From: Pseudomonadales bacterium
GTDB taxonomy: Bacteria > Pseudomonadota > Gammaproteobacteria > Pseudomonadales > Pseudohongiellaceae
Reading direction: 5' to 3'
DNA: 64,000 nt
NCBI GenBank assembly: GCA_022825945.1
Contig: JAJDVS010000103.1
Coordinates: 1-64,000 of the forward strand
Shown piece by piece: positions 10,412-20,745 of the stretch; position 1 is the stretch's first letter, and every line of letters begins with the position of its first letter. The notes under the pieces were generated by a model. That model was not told where the DNA came from. It ran no database searches and worked only from the letters and a program-made list of their open reading frames with translations. A program made the position numbers and the translations under genes.

Positions 10412-10843
10412 ATGAACGCGATCATTATGGCATTGGCCGACCAGGGCCTCACTTTAGGAGCAATCTTGCTGCTGGCAATCTATCTGCAGGGAAGAATATA
10501 CGGACTCGGCACAAGCCTGCGCAGGGAAATGTCTGGCATGAAAGACGAATTGCACAAGGAAATGTCTGGCATGAAAGATGAGCTGCGCAGGGAAATGTCC
10601 GGCATGAAAGACGAGTTGCGCAAGGAAATGTCCGGCATGAAAGACGAGCTGCGCAAGGAAATGTCAGGTATGAAAGGCGAGTTGCACAAGGACCTTTCAG
10701 ACACGAAGGATGAATTGAGAAAGGAAATGGGGGCCCAGGGCGAACGGCTTGCGCGAATCGAGGGCTTGCTCACGCGCGGCGCCGGCGCAATCTACGATGC
10801 GGTAGCTGAGCCGCCGCCAAAGGGTGAATCCAATGCGGAATGA
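10412..10843 (+). CDS. Small membrane-anchored coiled-coil protein with hendecad repeats
   Basis: N-terminal TM segment, six 11-aa (33-bp) repeats EMSGMKDELRK, conserved tail GERLARIEGLLTRGA; AGGAGG SD upstream. Confidence 0.75.
   Translation: MNAIIMALADQGLTLGAILLLAIYLQGRIYGLGTSLRREMSGMKDELHKEMSGMKDELRREMSGMKDELRKEMSGMKDELRKEMSGMKGELHKDLSDTKDELRKEMGAQGERLARIEGLLTRGAGAIYDAVAEPPPKGESNAE
10529..10726 (+). repeat. Tandem 33-bp repeat (six units) inside the coiled-coil gene
   Basis: Unit ATGTCTGGCATGAAAGACGAATTGCACAAGGAA at 10529, 10562, 10595, 10628, 10661, 10694. Confidence 0.9.
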
Positions 10844-11283
10844 ATAGGCGGGTTGCGAGCCAATCAGCGGTGGCGCGGCATTGTTACCAAGTGTAGCACT
10901 CGCGGTAATCTGGAGGTGAAATCGACTCGTCTCAACTCCGGAGGAACCATCCGGGCAAGCCAATTTCACCTGAATCGCCAAATCTGTTTGACACTTCCGA
11001 TTTACTGCTTTTAGTATCGGGCGACGCGGAAATCTCCAGCGTGGAGTTTCGTATGTCCGGAAGGTCTGGTCAGGCTCGGTCGGCTGTGGAACAAGTCCGG
11101 CCTGACAGGGAAGTCACTGAAAACAGAGCCCTGATCTTCGAGTACGTACTGGTTTTGTCATGCAGCCTGGCCCGGACGTCGGCGGAAAAATCGCCCTGCG
11201 GGGGATTGCCGCATAACTGATCGGAACGGCATTCCGTGCCGCTTTCGCTCATAAAACAGTCGAATTTTCGATGGAGAGATACT

Positions 11284-14265
11284 ATGCAGTTCAAGATTCC
11301 ACACAAGCGAAGCCTGCTTTGCGCGGCCGTCTGGCTGTCGCTCTTGCCGGTTGCGGGCACGAGCCTTGCGCAGGATGAAGCCACGGTAGAGGAGGTTATC
11401 GTAACGGGCTCCTATATCCGGCGCTCGGAAGGCTTCAATCAGGCGTCTTCGGTAGTTCAGCTTACCGCGGAGGATCTGGAAGCCGAAGGCACCCTGAACC
11501 TCGGTGAGGTGGTGTCGCAACTCACGTTCGTGAACGGCGACGCTTCCCAGATCACCAACACGATCCAGGGGCAGGATTCCAGATCCACCGCTGTCGACCT
11601 GCGCGGCCTCGGACAGAGATCTACCTTGACTTTGCTCGACGGCAAGCGCCTCGTGAACGAGAACATTCTCACCATGATTCCCACGATCGCCATTCAGCGA
11701 ATGGATATCGTGGCGGATGGAAACGCGGCCCTGTACGGTAACGAGGCGGTGTCGGGAGTTGTCAATTTCATCCCCTACACCTCTTATGACGGGTTCAGGG
11801 TCGAGACATTCGCCGAAGGCGATACCCGCGGCGACTATGACGAGCATTCGGTGCAATTCCTCTGGGGCGGCGACCTCGGCGGCGTTGACGTCGTGTTGGC
11901 CGGACAATTCCACCAGAACAGCCGGCTGGCCTGGAACGAGCGGAGCTTGCTGGCCAACTCGGGCCTGGTGATTTCGTCGAATGCGCCGGGCAACTGGTTT
12001 GTGCCGGCTCGCGACGAGGACGGCAACTATACGGGTAGTCGCGGGCGAGCGGCCGACCCCAGTTGTACTCCGGGCTCGCAACGAACCGACTATACCCCTG
12101 GCGTGGCCGCCAACGCCTACGGCATGAGACTGGGCACAAGCTGCTTCTTCGACTTCGGCGACCAGCGCAGCGCGCGCGAGCCGCTCGAGAAAACGCAGTT
12201 GTTCACCAACCTCTCCTACGACGTCAATGACGATCTGACGCTTTCCTTCCAGGGCTACCACACCCGCCTGGCCGAGCGGACTTACACTTCGACATCCAAT
12301 CCGGGCAACTCCCGCATCGGCGAATTGCCGGCGGTTCGCGGCGAAATGCCGGGCAACCCGTTCAGAGCTTGTGCTGGCGGCAGGTTTGATCGGTTCAATC
12401 CCTTCGTCTGCTCCGACCCGGCCGATAATCTGTTCGGCGTGGACTACAACGGCGACGGTCTCCCGGACCGCGGTTCCGCTGACGTGAACAATGACGGACT
12501 GATGGACGCAATCGTGCATCCGAACGGCTGGATTCCCCTGTATGAGGATGTGGTCGCGCGAACCTTGCGCCCCATCAACAAGACGCATACACGGTCCCAC
12601 GGCCACTCCGCGGACGCGGCCAACCTGTCCGACAATATCGACCATGTCAGTCGTTACTCGTTCGAAGCGGATTTCACGGTTCCCTTCCTGGAAGGCTGGC
12701 AAGGTTCCGCGGCTTATACCCACGGCTATCGCGAACTGCAGTTCATGTCGAATCAGAACTACGACATCACGGCGATGATCCAGGGTCTGAATTGCGATAT
12801 CGTGTATGAGCGCAGCGCCTGTTACAGTCCCTTCCTGATCGTGAACCCCGAGGACAACAACTCGGTTCACGTAATGAACGCGGTCGCGGGACGCAGCATT
12901 GAAGTCATCGAAGACAAGCTGACCACGGTGGACATCGTTCTCAACGGCGAGGTTCCCCTGGGAGACTTCGAGTTACCCGGTGGACCGATCGGCGCGGCCG
13001 TCGGCTACCAGTTCCGCGACGACAAGTACCTCAATATTCCTTCGGAAGAGGAACTTGCCGGTGTCACCTGGATCGGCAGTTCAAACAGGGAGAGGGCCAG
13101 CAGCGGATCGCGAAACATCGATGCGTATTTCGCCGAGTTCGCCCTGCCGGTGCTCGACAATCTGGAAATGGAACTGGCGGTGCGCCACGAGTCGTTCAGC
13201 ACCGGTCAGACCGCTACGACCCCCGAGTATGGCGTGACATTCGCACCGCTCGACTGGCTCACCTTGCGCGCCACCGCGGGCGAGGCCTTCATTGCGCCGA
13301 CGCTGGAGCAATTGCTGAATCCGGTCACTTGCGGACTGGGTACGGTGAGCGACCCGTTCAGCACTTTCGAAGCCTGGACCACGACCTGTGGCGGCGGTAA
13401 TCCGAATCTGGATAACGAGACTTCCGATTCCAAGCAGTTCGGTTTCGATATCGCGTTTGACGATTTCGATTTCAGCGCGACATGGGTGCAGATTGACTTC
13501 CAGAACCGGATCGTCGGCAAGAACGCCCAGGATATCCTCAACGAGGAGTTCGCGGTCTTCCAGGATGCGACCGGATTTTCCGGCGACGACAAGCCTTCGC
13601 TTGACCAGTTGCAGGCGTGGGTGAACGATCCCCGCTCCAACAAGCAAATCATCCGTTCCCGGGGCGATGTTGCCACGATTCTGGAGATTTGCTGCCGCGG
13701 ATCGATCAACGCGGAATTCGTGAAGGTGACCGCGATGGACTTCGATGCCAACTATACATTCGGCTTCGACAACATCGGTGACTTCCGCCTCGGACTGCAA
13801 GCCACTTACGTTCAGGAATTCCTGGTGCAAAGCGATCCGGAATCCGCCCCGCGCGACGTGGCCGGCGGTTACAACTGGGGTACCGCCGCGGCGCCTGAAT
13901 TGCCGCACTGGAAAGCGAATCTGCGCATGGGCTGGACCAATGGCAACCACTCCGTGGTTTCAACTGTCCACTACATCGACGACCTGCCTTACGACGGTCC
14001 GGCTTACTCGCACATGGACGGTTTCAGCGGGTTCTATCGACCTGGCGGAATCTTCGAGACCGGCATCTATGCCTGGACCGATATGGATCTGGCGTATACC
14101 TATCGCGGCCTTGCGTTGTTCGACGGCGAGATGGCCATGACCATCGGTTCGCGCAACGTCTTCGACCGCGAACCCCAGCGCTCTCCGGAGTTCATGGGTG
14201 TAGTCGGTGGCTTGCAGGATGTCATGGGCCGCATTCTCTATGCACGAGTAGTTTACGATTTCTGA
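11284..14265 (+). CDS. TonB-dependent receptor (paralogue of 7088-10120)
   Basis: MQFKIPHKRSLLCAAVWLSLLPVAGTSLAQDEATVEEVIVTGSYIRRSEGF nearly identical N-terminus to the other receptor. Confidence 0.95.
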   Translation: MQFKIPHKRSLLCAAVWLSLLPVAGTSLAQDEATVEEVIVTGSYIRRSEGFNQASSVVQLTAEDLEAEGTLNLGEVVSQLTFVNGDASQITNTIQGQDSRSTAVDLRGLGQRSTLTLLDGKRLVNENILTMIPTIAIQRMDIVADGNAALYGNEAVSGVVNFIPYTSYDGFRVETFAEGDTRGDYDEHSVQFLWGGDLGGVDVVLAGQFHQNSRLAWNERSLLANSGLVISSNAPGNWFVPARDEDGNYTGSRGRAADPSCTPGSQRTDYTPGVAANAYGMRLGTSCFFDFGDQRSAREPLEKTQLFTNLSYDVNDDLTLSFQGYHTRLAERTYTSTSNPGNSRIGELPAVRGEMPGNPFRACAGGRFDRFNPFVCSDPADNLFGVDYNGDGLPDRGSADVNNDGLMDAIVHPNGWIPLYEDVVARTLRPINKTHTRSHGHSADAANLSDNIDHVSRYSFEADFTVPFLEGWQGSAAYTHGYRELQFMSNQNYDITAMIQGLNCDIVYERSACYSPFLIVNPEDNNSVHVMNAVAGRSIEVIEDKLTTVDIVLNGEVPLGDFELPGGPIGAAVGYQFRDDKYLNIPSEEELAGVTWIGSSNRERASSGSRNIDAYFAEFALPVLDNLEMELAVRHESFSTGQTATTPEYGVTFAPLDWLTLRATAGEAFIAPTLEQLLNPVTCGLGTVSDPFSTFEAWTTTCGGGNPNLDNETSDSKQFGFDIAFDDFDFSATWVQIDFQNRIVGKNAQDILNEEFAVFQDATGFSGDDKPSLDQLQAWVNDPRSNKQIIRSRGDVATILEICCRGSINAEFVKVTAMDFDANYTFGFDNIGDFRLGLQATYVQEFLVQSDPESAPRDVAGGYNWGTAAAPELPHWKANLRMGWTNGNHSVVSTVHYIDDLPYDGPAYSHMDGFSGFYRPGGIFETGIYAWTDMDLAYTYRGLALFDGEMAMTIGSRNVFDREPQRSPEFMGVVGGLQDVMGRILYARVVYDF

Positions 14266-14284
14266 CCCGGAAATCGCCCCAACC

Positions 14285-14313
14285 AAAAAGGGCTCCCTCG
14301 GGAGCCCTTTTTA
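14285..14313. terminator. Intrinsic terminator hairpin
   Basis: AAAAAGGGCTCCCTCGGGAGCCCTTTTT. Confidence 0.85.
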
Positions 14314-14500
14314 TTGCGCGAATTTCGCCATAGCCCACAACAGCCTTGGCGTGACTTTTCAAAAGGCAGGCCGGATTGACGAGGCGGCGGCGAGTTACCG
14401 CCCCGGCAGGCATTTTCTGAAACTGCACTCGGAACGTACTGCCCTGGCAAGCTCGCACCGGGTACTGGCCTGGATGCACTTCCCGTTTCCACCCCCCTGA

Positions 14501-14791
14501 TTACCCAGGCCCGCTCCCGACCGGCGGCTCGGCAACCGCATCGTAGACTGCGCCACGTGTGAGCAGGCCCTCGATCCTCGCAAGCCGTTCGCCTTGGGTC
14601 CCCATGTCCTTGCGCAATTCGTTCTTCGTGTCGGAGATTTCCTTACGCAGGTCATCCTTCACATCGGAGATTTCCTTGCGCAGTGAAGTCATGTCCCTGT
14701 GCCAGCGGGTCTGGAACCAGGTAAACCACAACAACAACACTACCAGCACTGCCAGGTTCTCGGAAAACGACGTCAACAGTGTATTCAGCAT
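14501..14791 (-). CDS. Small membrane-anchored coiled-coil protein, paralogue of 10412-10843
   Basis: TM segment, EISDVKDDLRKEISDTKNELRK, GTQGERLARIEGLLTRGA; same upstream region as the 10412 gene in inverted orientation. Confidence 0.75.
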   Translation of the reverse strand: MLNTLLTSFSENLAVLVVLLLWFTWFQTRWHRDMTSLRKEISDVKDDLRKEISDTKNELRKDMGTQGERLARIEGLLTRGAVYDAVAEPPVGSGPG

Positions 14792-14926
14792 GCCGGGCTC
14801 CTCCCGTCCCATCTACTTCATAGCATAGCCTAGACAGGTTTCCCGGCCCTTGGCAAGTTTTTGGCAAAAATAGTTTCGGGGTCGGAATCCGCACGGAAAT
14901 TCTCGTCAAGAAGTTCCGTAAGACAC

Positions 14927-15081
14927 CAGCAATTCTCATTATGGAGTTGAACGCGCGCTCTTTGGTCATCCTGCGCGCAGTCGCAGGACCTTGTTGCGTG
15001 GCCACTGCAAGAGATTCTGCGATTACGCTTCGCTCCGCGCAGAATGACATGAGAAGTGAAACGCCAAAATGAGAATTGCTG
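14927..15081 (+). mobile_element. MITE-like 155-bp element, copy 2
   Basis: CAGCAATTCTCATTATGG ... CCAAAATGAGAATTGCTG; degenerate 9-bp direct repeat GTAAGACAC / GCAAGGCAC. Confidence 0.8.
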
Positions 15082-15204
15082 GCAAGGCACAAATTCGTTT
15101 GTCATACCCTTGTCGGAAGTAATATCCTGACGGGAAGTACATTTGCCTGAGGTTGCCGGCAAGCTTCCGGAACGGGCAAGTGGCAATCCGGTTTCCAGCG
15201 GAGC

Positions 15205-15648
15205 GTGCCCATGGGGAATGACAGCGCCATTCGTGAACTCGTCAGCGCCTGTGTCGGACAGACTGGCGCGCCGGTCACCGCATTGCGAAAAATCATGGCG
15301 GCCCATGGGCATATCGCGGACGGGCATGTCGGCATTGTTGCCGATGTCTTCAATCTGAGCCGGGCGGACGTTCGCGGGATCGTCTCCTTCTATTCCGATT
15401 TCAGCACCACGCCCCGGGGGCGCAGGCACATCCGCATCTGCCAGGCGGAAGCCTGCCAGGCGGTGGGCTGCCGCGGGCTCACCCGGGAAGTTTCCGCGGT
15501 GCTCGGCCTCGGGCTTGGCGAGACCAGCGAGGACCTTGCGGTAAGCCTCGAAGGCGTCTACTGCCTGGGGCTGTGCGCCTCGGGGCCGAGCGCCATGGTC
15601 AATGAACGCGTCATCGCCCACGCCACCTGCGAGGATTTGCTGCCATGA
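15205..15648 (+). CDS. fdsG: NAD-dependent formate dehydrogenase gamma subunit (NuoE-like)
   Basis: 2Fe-2S thioredoxin-like: RICQAEACQAVGCRGL ... VYCLGLCASGP. Confidence 0.85.
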   Translation: MPMGNDSAIRELVSACVGQTGAPVTALRKIMAAHGHIADGHVGIVADVFNLSRADVRGIVSFYSDFSTTPRGRRHIRICQAEACQAVGCRGLTREVSAVLGLGLGETSEDLAVSLEGVYCLGLCASGPSAMVNERVIAHATCEDLLP

Positions 15649-17048
15649 GCCGCGCACTGGTGCCCAACGAAACCCTTGCCAATGCCTTGGGCGCCAATGA
15701 GTTCGCCCGGGAGCTTGATGCGAGAGGCCACGAGGTCATTCGCAGCGGCGGCTTCGGGCTCGCCTGGCTGGAGCCCATGCTGGTGATCGACGGACAGGCC
15801 TATGGGCCGGTGCGGGACCTGGACGCGCTGGAAGAAGTCGCCCTTGGGCCGGTGGATGAAATTCCGGCTATCGCCCGCCAGCGGCGGATTGTTTTCGACC
15901 GCTGCGGCCGGGGCGATCCCATGGACTACGACCCGACCTGGCTGCTCGACCAACTGCGCCGCCCGCCCCGGGAGATCATTGCCGAAATCCGGGCCAGCGG
16001 CCTGCGCGGACGCGGCGGTGCGGGCTTTCCGGCGCATATCAAGTGGCAGACCGTTCACGATACCCCGGCGCCGCAGAAATACATCGTGGTCAATGCCGAT
16101 GAGGGTGATTCGGGCACCTTCGCCGACCGGCTCATCATGGAAGGCGATCCTTTCTGCCTGATCGAGGGCATGCTGCTTGCGGGCCATGCCACCGGGGCGG
16201 ACACGGGCATCGTCTACCTGCGTTCGGAATACCCGCTGGCGGCACGGATATTCGCCCAGGCCATCGCGAAGGCAGGGGAACTCGGGTTGCTGGAGAACTT
16301 TGTGATGGAACTCTTCATTGGCGCTGGAGCCTATATCTGCGGCGAGGAGACCTCGCTGCTGGAGAGTCTGGAAGGCAAGCGCGGCGAAGTCCGGACCAAG
16401 CCTCCGGTGCCGGCGGTTACCGGCCTGTTCGGGCAGCCGACCCTGGTGCACAATGTCATTTCGCTCTGTTCCGTGCCGGGAATACTCGGAATGGGCGGCG
16501 CCGCCTATGCTGAAATCGGCGTGGGCCCATCCACCGGCAGCATGACATTCCAGCTAGCGGGCAATATTCAACGCGGCGGGCTGTATGAACTGCCCTTCGG
16601 ACTCAGTATTCGCGAACTGGTGGAAGACTGGGGTGGAGGCACCCGCAGCGGACGGCCTTTCGGCGCGGTGCAGGTGGGCGGCCCACTCGGCGCCTATCTG
16701 TTCGAGGAAGACCTCGATACGCCGCTCACCTACGAGGCCACGGCGAAACTCGGCGCTGGCATCGGCCACGGCGGGCTGGTAGTGTTTGACGACACCATGG
16801 ACCGGCTGCAACAGGCCCATTTCGCATTCGCTTTTTGCGCCCATGAATCCTGCGGGAAATGCACGCCCTGCCGTATCGGCGCCGTGCGCGGCAAGGAAAC
16901 TGTGGAAGCACTGGCTGCGGGGGAGTACACTGAAGACAAGATTGCTGTCATTGCGGAACTTTGCGATGTGATGGAAGAGGCCAGTCTGTGCCAGATGGGA
17001 GGCATGACCCCCATTCCGGTGCGCAGCGCCCTGGGTATCGGCAAATGA
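15645..17048 (+). CDS. fdsB: NAD-dependent formate dehydrogenase beta subunit (NuoF-like)
   Basis: GRGGAGFPAHIKW, NADEGDSGTF, ESCGKCTPCRIG. Confidence 0.9.
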   Translation: MSRALVPNETLANALGANEFARELDARGHEVIRSGGFGLAWLEPMLVIDGQAYGPVRDLDALEEVALGPVDEIPAIARQRRIVFDRCGRGDPMDYDPTWLLDQLRRPPREIIAEIRASGLRGRGGAGFPAHIKWQTVHDTPAPQKYIVVNADEGDSGTFADRLIMEGDPFCLIEGMLLAGHATGADTGIVYLRSEYPLAARIFAQAIAKAGELGLLENFVMELFIGAGAYICGEETSLLESLEGKRGEVRTKPPVPAVTGLFGQPTLVHNVISLCSVPGILGMGGAAYAEIGVGPSTGSMTFQLAGNIQRGGLYELPFGLSIRELVEDWGGGTRSGRPFGAVQVGGPLGAYLFEEDLDTPLTYEATAKLGAGIGHGGLVVFDDTMDRLQQAHFAFAFCAHESCGKCTPCRIGAVRGKETVEALAAGEYTEDKIAVIAELCDVMEEASLCQMGGMTPIPVRSALGIGK

Positions 17049-19882
17049 GACTCGACGACCTTGATTACGGCACCCCGGCCTCGAACAGGGAGGAGCGGGT
17101 AAGCCTTGCCATCGACGGCGCCTCCATCGAAGTGCCGGCGGGCACGTCGATCATGCGCGCCGCCATCGAGGCTGGCATTCCCGTGCCGAAACTTTGCGCC
17201 TCGGACAATCTGGACGCCTTCGGCTCCTGCCGGCTTTGTCTCGTGGAAATCGAGGGCCGGCGCGGCGTCCACGCCTCCTGCACCGAACCCGTGCGCGATG
17301 GCATGCAGGTGCGGACCCAGAATGAGAAGATCGCCCGGCTGCGCCGCGGCGTCATGGAACTGTACATCTCCGACCATCCCCTGGACTGTCTCACCTGCAG
17401 CGCCAACGGCGACTGTGAACTGCAGGACATGGCGGGCGCCGTGGGCCTGCGGGAAGTCCGCTACGGGGAAGGCGAGAACCACCTCGGCGCCGCTATCGAC
17501 GACTCCAATCCCTATTTCAGTTTTGACCCGGGCAAGTGCATCGTCTGCTCGCGCTGCGTGCGCGCCTGCAGCGAGGTCCAGGGCACCCATGCCCTCACCA
17601 TTGACGGGCGCGGCTTCGATTCCAGCGTGAAGACCGGCGCGGTGGACTTCTTCGGCTCCGAGTGCGTGTCCTGCGGCGCCTGCGTGCAAGCCTGCCCCAC
17701 CGCCACGCTGATGGAGAAGTCGGTGATCGAAGAAGGCGTGCCAGACCGCAGCGTCCGCACAACCTGCGCCTATTGCGGCGTGGGCTGCTCCTTCCGCGCC
17801 GAACTCAAGGGCGACCAGGTGGTGCGCATGGTGCCTGACAAGCTGGGCAAGGCCAATCACGGTCATTCCTGCGTCAAGGGAAGATTTGCCTGGGGCTATG
17901 CCAATCACCCGGAGCGGGTGGCAAAACCCCTGCTGCGCGACCGGATCAGCGACCCCTGGCGCGAAGTTTCCTGGGAGGAAGTCATTGCCGAAGCCGCCGC
18001 GCGCCTCAAGTCGGTACAGGCGGAACACGGTCTGCACTCCATCGGCGCCGTGACCTCGGCGCGCTGCACCAATGAAGAGATCTTCACCGTGCAAAAGATG
18101 GTACGCACCGCCTTCGGCAGCAACAATGTGGACACCTGCGCCCGGGTCTGCCATTCACCCACCGGCTACGGTCTCAAGCAGACCTACGGCACCTCGGCTG
18201 GCACCCAGCATTTCGATTCGGTGATGCAGGCTGACGCCATCATGGTGATCGGCGCCAATCCCACCGACGGCCATCCGGTTTTCGCCTCCCAACTCAAGCG
18301 CAGGCTGCGCCAGGGCGCCCGGCTGATCGTAATGGACCCGCGGCGCATCGACCTGGTGCGCTCGCCCCATATCGAGGCTGAATTACACCTGCCGCTGCTG
18401 CCCGGCACCAATGTGCCCATGATGAACGCCTTTGCCCATGTGGTGGCCACCGAAGGATACATTGATGAGGCATTCGTGGCCGAACGCTGTGACGGGGAGT
18501 CTTTCGCGGCCTGGCGTGAATTCGCGGCGCAGCCGGAGAACTCGCCGGAAGCCGTGGCCAAGGTCACCGGCGTGCCTGCCGCCGACATCCGCAGCGCCGC
18601 CCGGCTCTACGCTTCCGTGAAAAACGCCGCCATTTATTATGGCCTTGGGGTTACCGAACACAGCCAGGGCTCCACCATGGTGATGGCCATGGCCAATCTC
18701 GCCATGGCCACGGGCAACATCGGTCGGGAAGGCGTTGGGGTCAGTCCCCTGCGCGGCCAGAACAACGTCCAGGGCTCCTGCGACATGGGCTCATTTCCGC
18801 ACGAGCTGTCGGGCTACCAGCAGATCGTCGAGGCCGGGGTGCGGGAAAAGTACGAACAGGCCTGGCAGGTGAAACTGCTGCCCGAACCCGGCATGCGCAT
18901 ACCCAACATGCTCGACGCCGCTCGGGGCGGCAGTTTCAAGGGCATCTTCATCCAGGGAGAAGACCTGGCCCAGTCCGACCCCAATACCCAGGGGGTTGAG
19001 GCTGCGCTCGGCAACATGGACTGCGTCATCGTCCAGGATCTGTTTCTCAATGAGACCGCCAAGTTCGCCCACATCTTCCTGCCCGGCACCTCCTTCCTGG
19101 AAAAAGACGGTACCTTCACCAATGCCGAGCGGCGCATCAACCGGGTGCGCCAGGTGATGCAGCCGAAAGCCGGCAAGTCCGAGTGGGAGGCGGTGCAGGA
19201 GCTTTCCGCGGCCCTGGGCTACCCCATGAACTACCAGTGCGCCGCCGACATCATGGCGGAAATCGCCACCCTGACGCCGGATTTCGCTGGCGTCAGCTTC
19301 GACAAGCTCGACCGGCTCGGCAGCGTGCAATGGCCATGCAATGATGGCGCCCCGGAAGGCACCCCCATCATGCATGAGGCGCAATTCGTGCGCGGCAAGG
19401 GCCGCTTCATGCTTACCGACTATCAGCCCACCGATGAGCGTACGAGCCGCAAATTCCCCCTGCTGCTGACCACCGGGCGCATTCTGCATCAATACAATGT
19501 GGGTACCCAGACCCGGCGCACCCGGAATCTCGAATGGCTGGCCGAAGACCAGCTTGAAATCCACCCCAGCGATGCCGAGTTGCGCGGGGTGCGCACCGGA
19601 GACCGGGTTTCCATCACCAGCCGCATGGGGGAAATTGTGCTCAAGGCCACGGTAACCACCCGGGTCGCCCCGGGAGTGGTCTACACCACCTTCCATCACC
19701 CGGCCACCGGCACCAATGTGGTCACCACCGAGCTGAGCGACTGGGCCACCAATTGCCCCGAGTACAAGGTGACCGCGGTGGAAATTCGCCCCGCCAACCA
19801 CCTGTCGGACTGGCAGCGGGAATTCCGGCAGCGGGACGCCCGCCAGCGCGAACTGCAACCGGTGGAACCCGCCGCCACATGA
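17045..19882 (+). CDS. fdsA: Formate dehydrogenase alpha subunit (molybdopterin)
   Basis: NuoG-like N-terminal Fe-S domains, CAYCGVGCSF, CARVCHSPTGYGLKQTYGTSAGT, molydopterin dinucleotide-binding C-terminus. Confidence 0.9.
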   Translation: MRLDDLDYGTPASNREERVSLAIDGASIEVPAGTSIMRAAIEAGIPVPKLCASDNLDAFGSCRLCLVEIEGRRGVHASCTEPVRDGMQVRTQNEKIARLRRGVMELYISDHPLDCLTCSANGDCELQDMAGAVGLREVRYGEGENHLGAAIDDSNPYFSFDPGKCIVCSRCVRACSEVQGTHALTIDGRGFDSSVKTGAVDFFGSECVSCGACVQACPTATLMEKSVIEEGVPDRSVRTTCAYCGVGCSFRAELKGDQVVRMVPDKLGKANHGHSCVKGRFAWGYANHPERVAKPLLRDRISDPWREVSWEEVIAEAAARLKSVQAEHGLHSIGAVTSARCTNEEIFTVQKMVRTAFGSNNVDTCARVCHSPTGYGLKQTYGTSAGTQHFDSVMQADAIMVIGANPTDGHPVFASQLKRRLRQGARLIVMDPRRIDLVRSPHIEAELHLPLLPGTNVPMMNAFAHVVATEGYIDEAFVAERCDGESFAAWREFAAQPENSPEAVAKVTGVPAADIRSAARLYASVKNAAIYYGLGVTEHSQGSTMVMAMANLAMATGNIGREGVGVSPLRGQNNVQGSCDMGSFPHELSGYQQIVEAGVREKYEQAWQVKLLPEPGMRIPNMLDAARGGSFKGIFIQGEDLAQSDPNTQGVEAALGNMDCVIVQDLFLNETAKFAHIFLPGTSFLEKDGTFTNAERRINRVRQVMQPKAGKSEWEAVQELSAALGYPMNYQCAADIMAEIATLTPDFAGVSFDKLDRLGSVQWPCNDGAPEGTPIMHEAQFVRGKGRFMLTDYQPTDERTSRKFPLLLTTGRILHQYNVGTQTRRTRNLEWLAEDQLEIHPSDAELRGVRTGDRVSITSRMGEIVLKATVTTRVAPGVVYTTFHHPATGTNVVTTELSDWATNCPEYKVTAVEIRPANHLSDWQREFRQRDARQRELQPVEPAAT

Positions 19883-20745
19883 GCGAAGCCATCGTCGTCC
19901 GGTCGCCGGCGGCGGGCAGTTTGCGGCGGCGGATCACGCGGGTCGCCACAGGCGGCGGGGAGCCGGTGGAGGACTCCCTCAGTATTGAAGAACCGCTGGA
20001 AATCCGCCTGTCGCACCGGGACGCGGAGGCGCGCAGGGAACAGGGCATAGCCATCACCATGCGCACCCCGGGGGATGACGCCGAACTGGCCGTGGGTTTT
20101 CTCGCCGGAGAGGGAATCATCCGGCGCCCGGAAGATATCCGGCGCATCAGTCACTGCGGGCCGCCAAGCCCGGACAAGGGCCTGCGGAATGTACTGCGGG
20201 TCGAACTGGCGGATTCGGTTCGGGTGGACCTGGAAGCGCTGAAACGGCACTTCTATACCAGTTCAAGCTGCGGCGTCTGTGGCAAGGCTTCGCTCCAGGC
20301 CATTGCGCTGGAAATGCCCGAGCGCGAGCGGGGCGAGTTTGCCATCCCGGCAAAAGCCTTGCGGCGATTGCCTGAAGCCTTGCGCGGGCGCCAGAACGAA
20401 TTCGCCCGCACCGGCGGCCTGCATGCCGCGGCGTGTTTTTCCGCCGACGGACAGATCCAGCGCAGCCGCGAAGACGTGGGGCGGCACAACGCCCTCGACA
20501 AGCTCATCGGCTCGTATTTTCGGGACGGCGGGCTGATCCATCCGGGCTTGCTGCTGAGCGGTCGCGCAAGCTTTGAACTCATCCAGAAAGCGGCCATGGC
20601 CGGGATGGGCCTGGTGGCCGCCATAGGCGCGCCTTCGAGTCTGGCGGTGGAACTGGCGGAGCAGGAAAACATCACCCTGATCGGCTTTCTCAAATCCAGC
20701 GGTTTCAACCTCTATTGCCGCGGGCAGGGCCTTGTTGCCCCCTGA
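19879..20745 (+). CDS. fdhD: Formate dehydrogenase accessory sulfurtransferase
   Basis: SSCGVCGKASL, TGGLHAAACF, EDVGRHNALDKLIG. Confidence 0.95.
   Translation: MSEAIVVRSPAAGSLRRRITRVATGGGEPVEDSLSIEEPLEIRLSHRDAEARREQGIAITMRTPGDDAELAVGFLAGEGIIRRPEDIRRISHCGPPSPDKGLRNVLRVELADSVRVDLEALKRHFYTSSSCGVCGKASLQAIALEMPERERGEFAIPAKALRRLPEALRGRQNEFARTGGLHAAACFSADGQIQRSREDVGRHNALDKLIGSYFRDGGLIHPGLLLSGRASFELIQKAAMAGMGLVAAIGAPSSLAVELAEQENITLIGFLKSSGFNLYCRGQGLVAP

Noticed and set aside
7088-14265. Receptor pair as a recent tandem duplication or assembly artefact
   Set aside because: The proteins are similar at the N-terminus and architecture but diverged in loops and length, so these are true paralogues.
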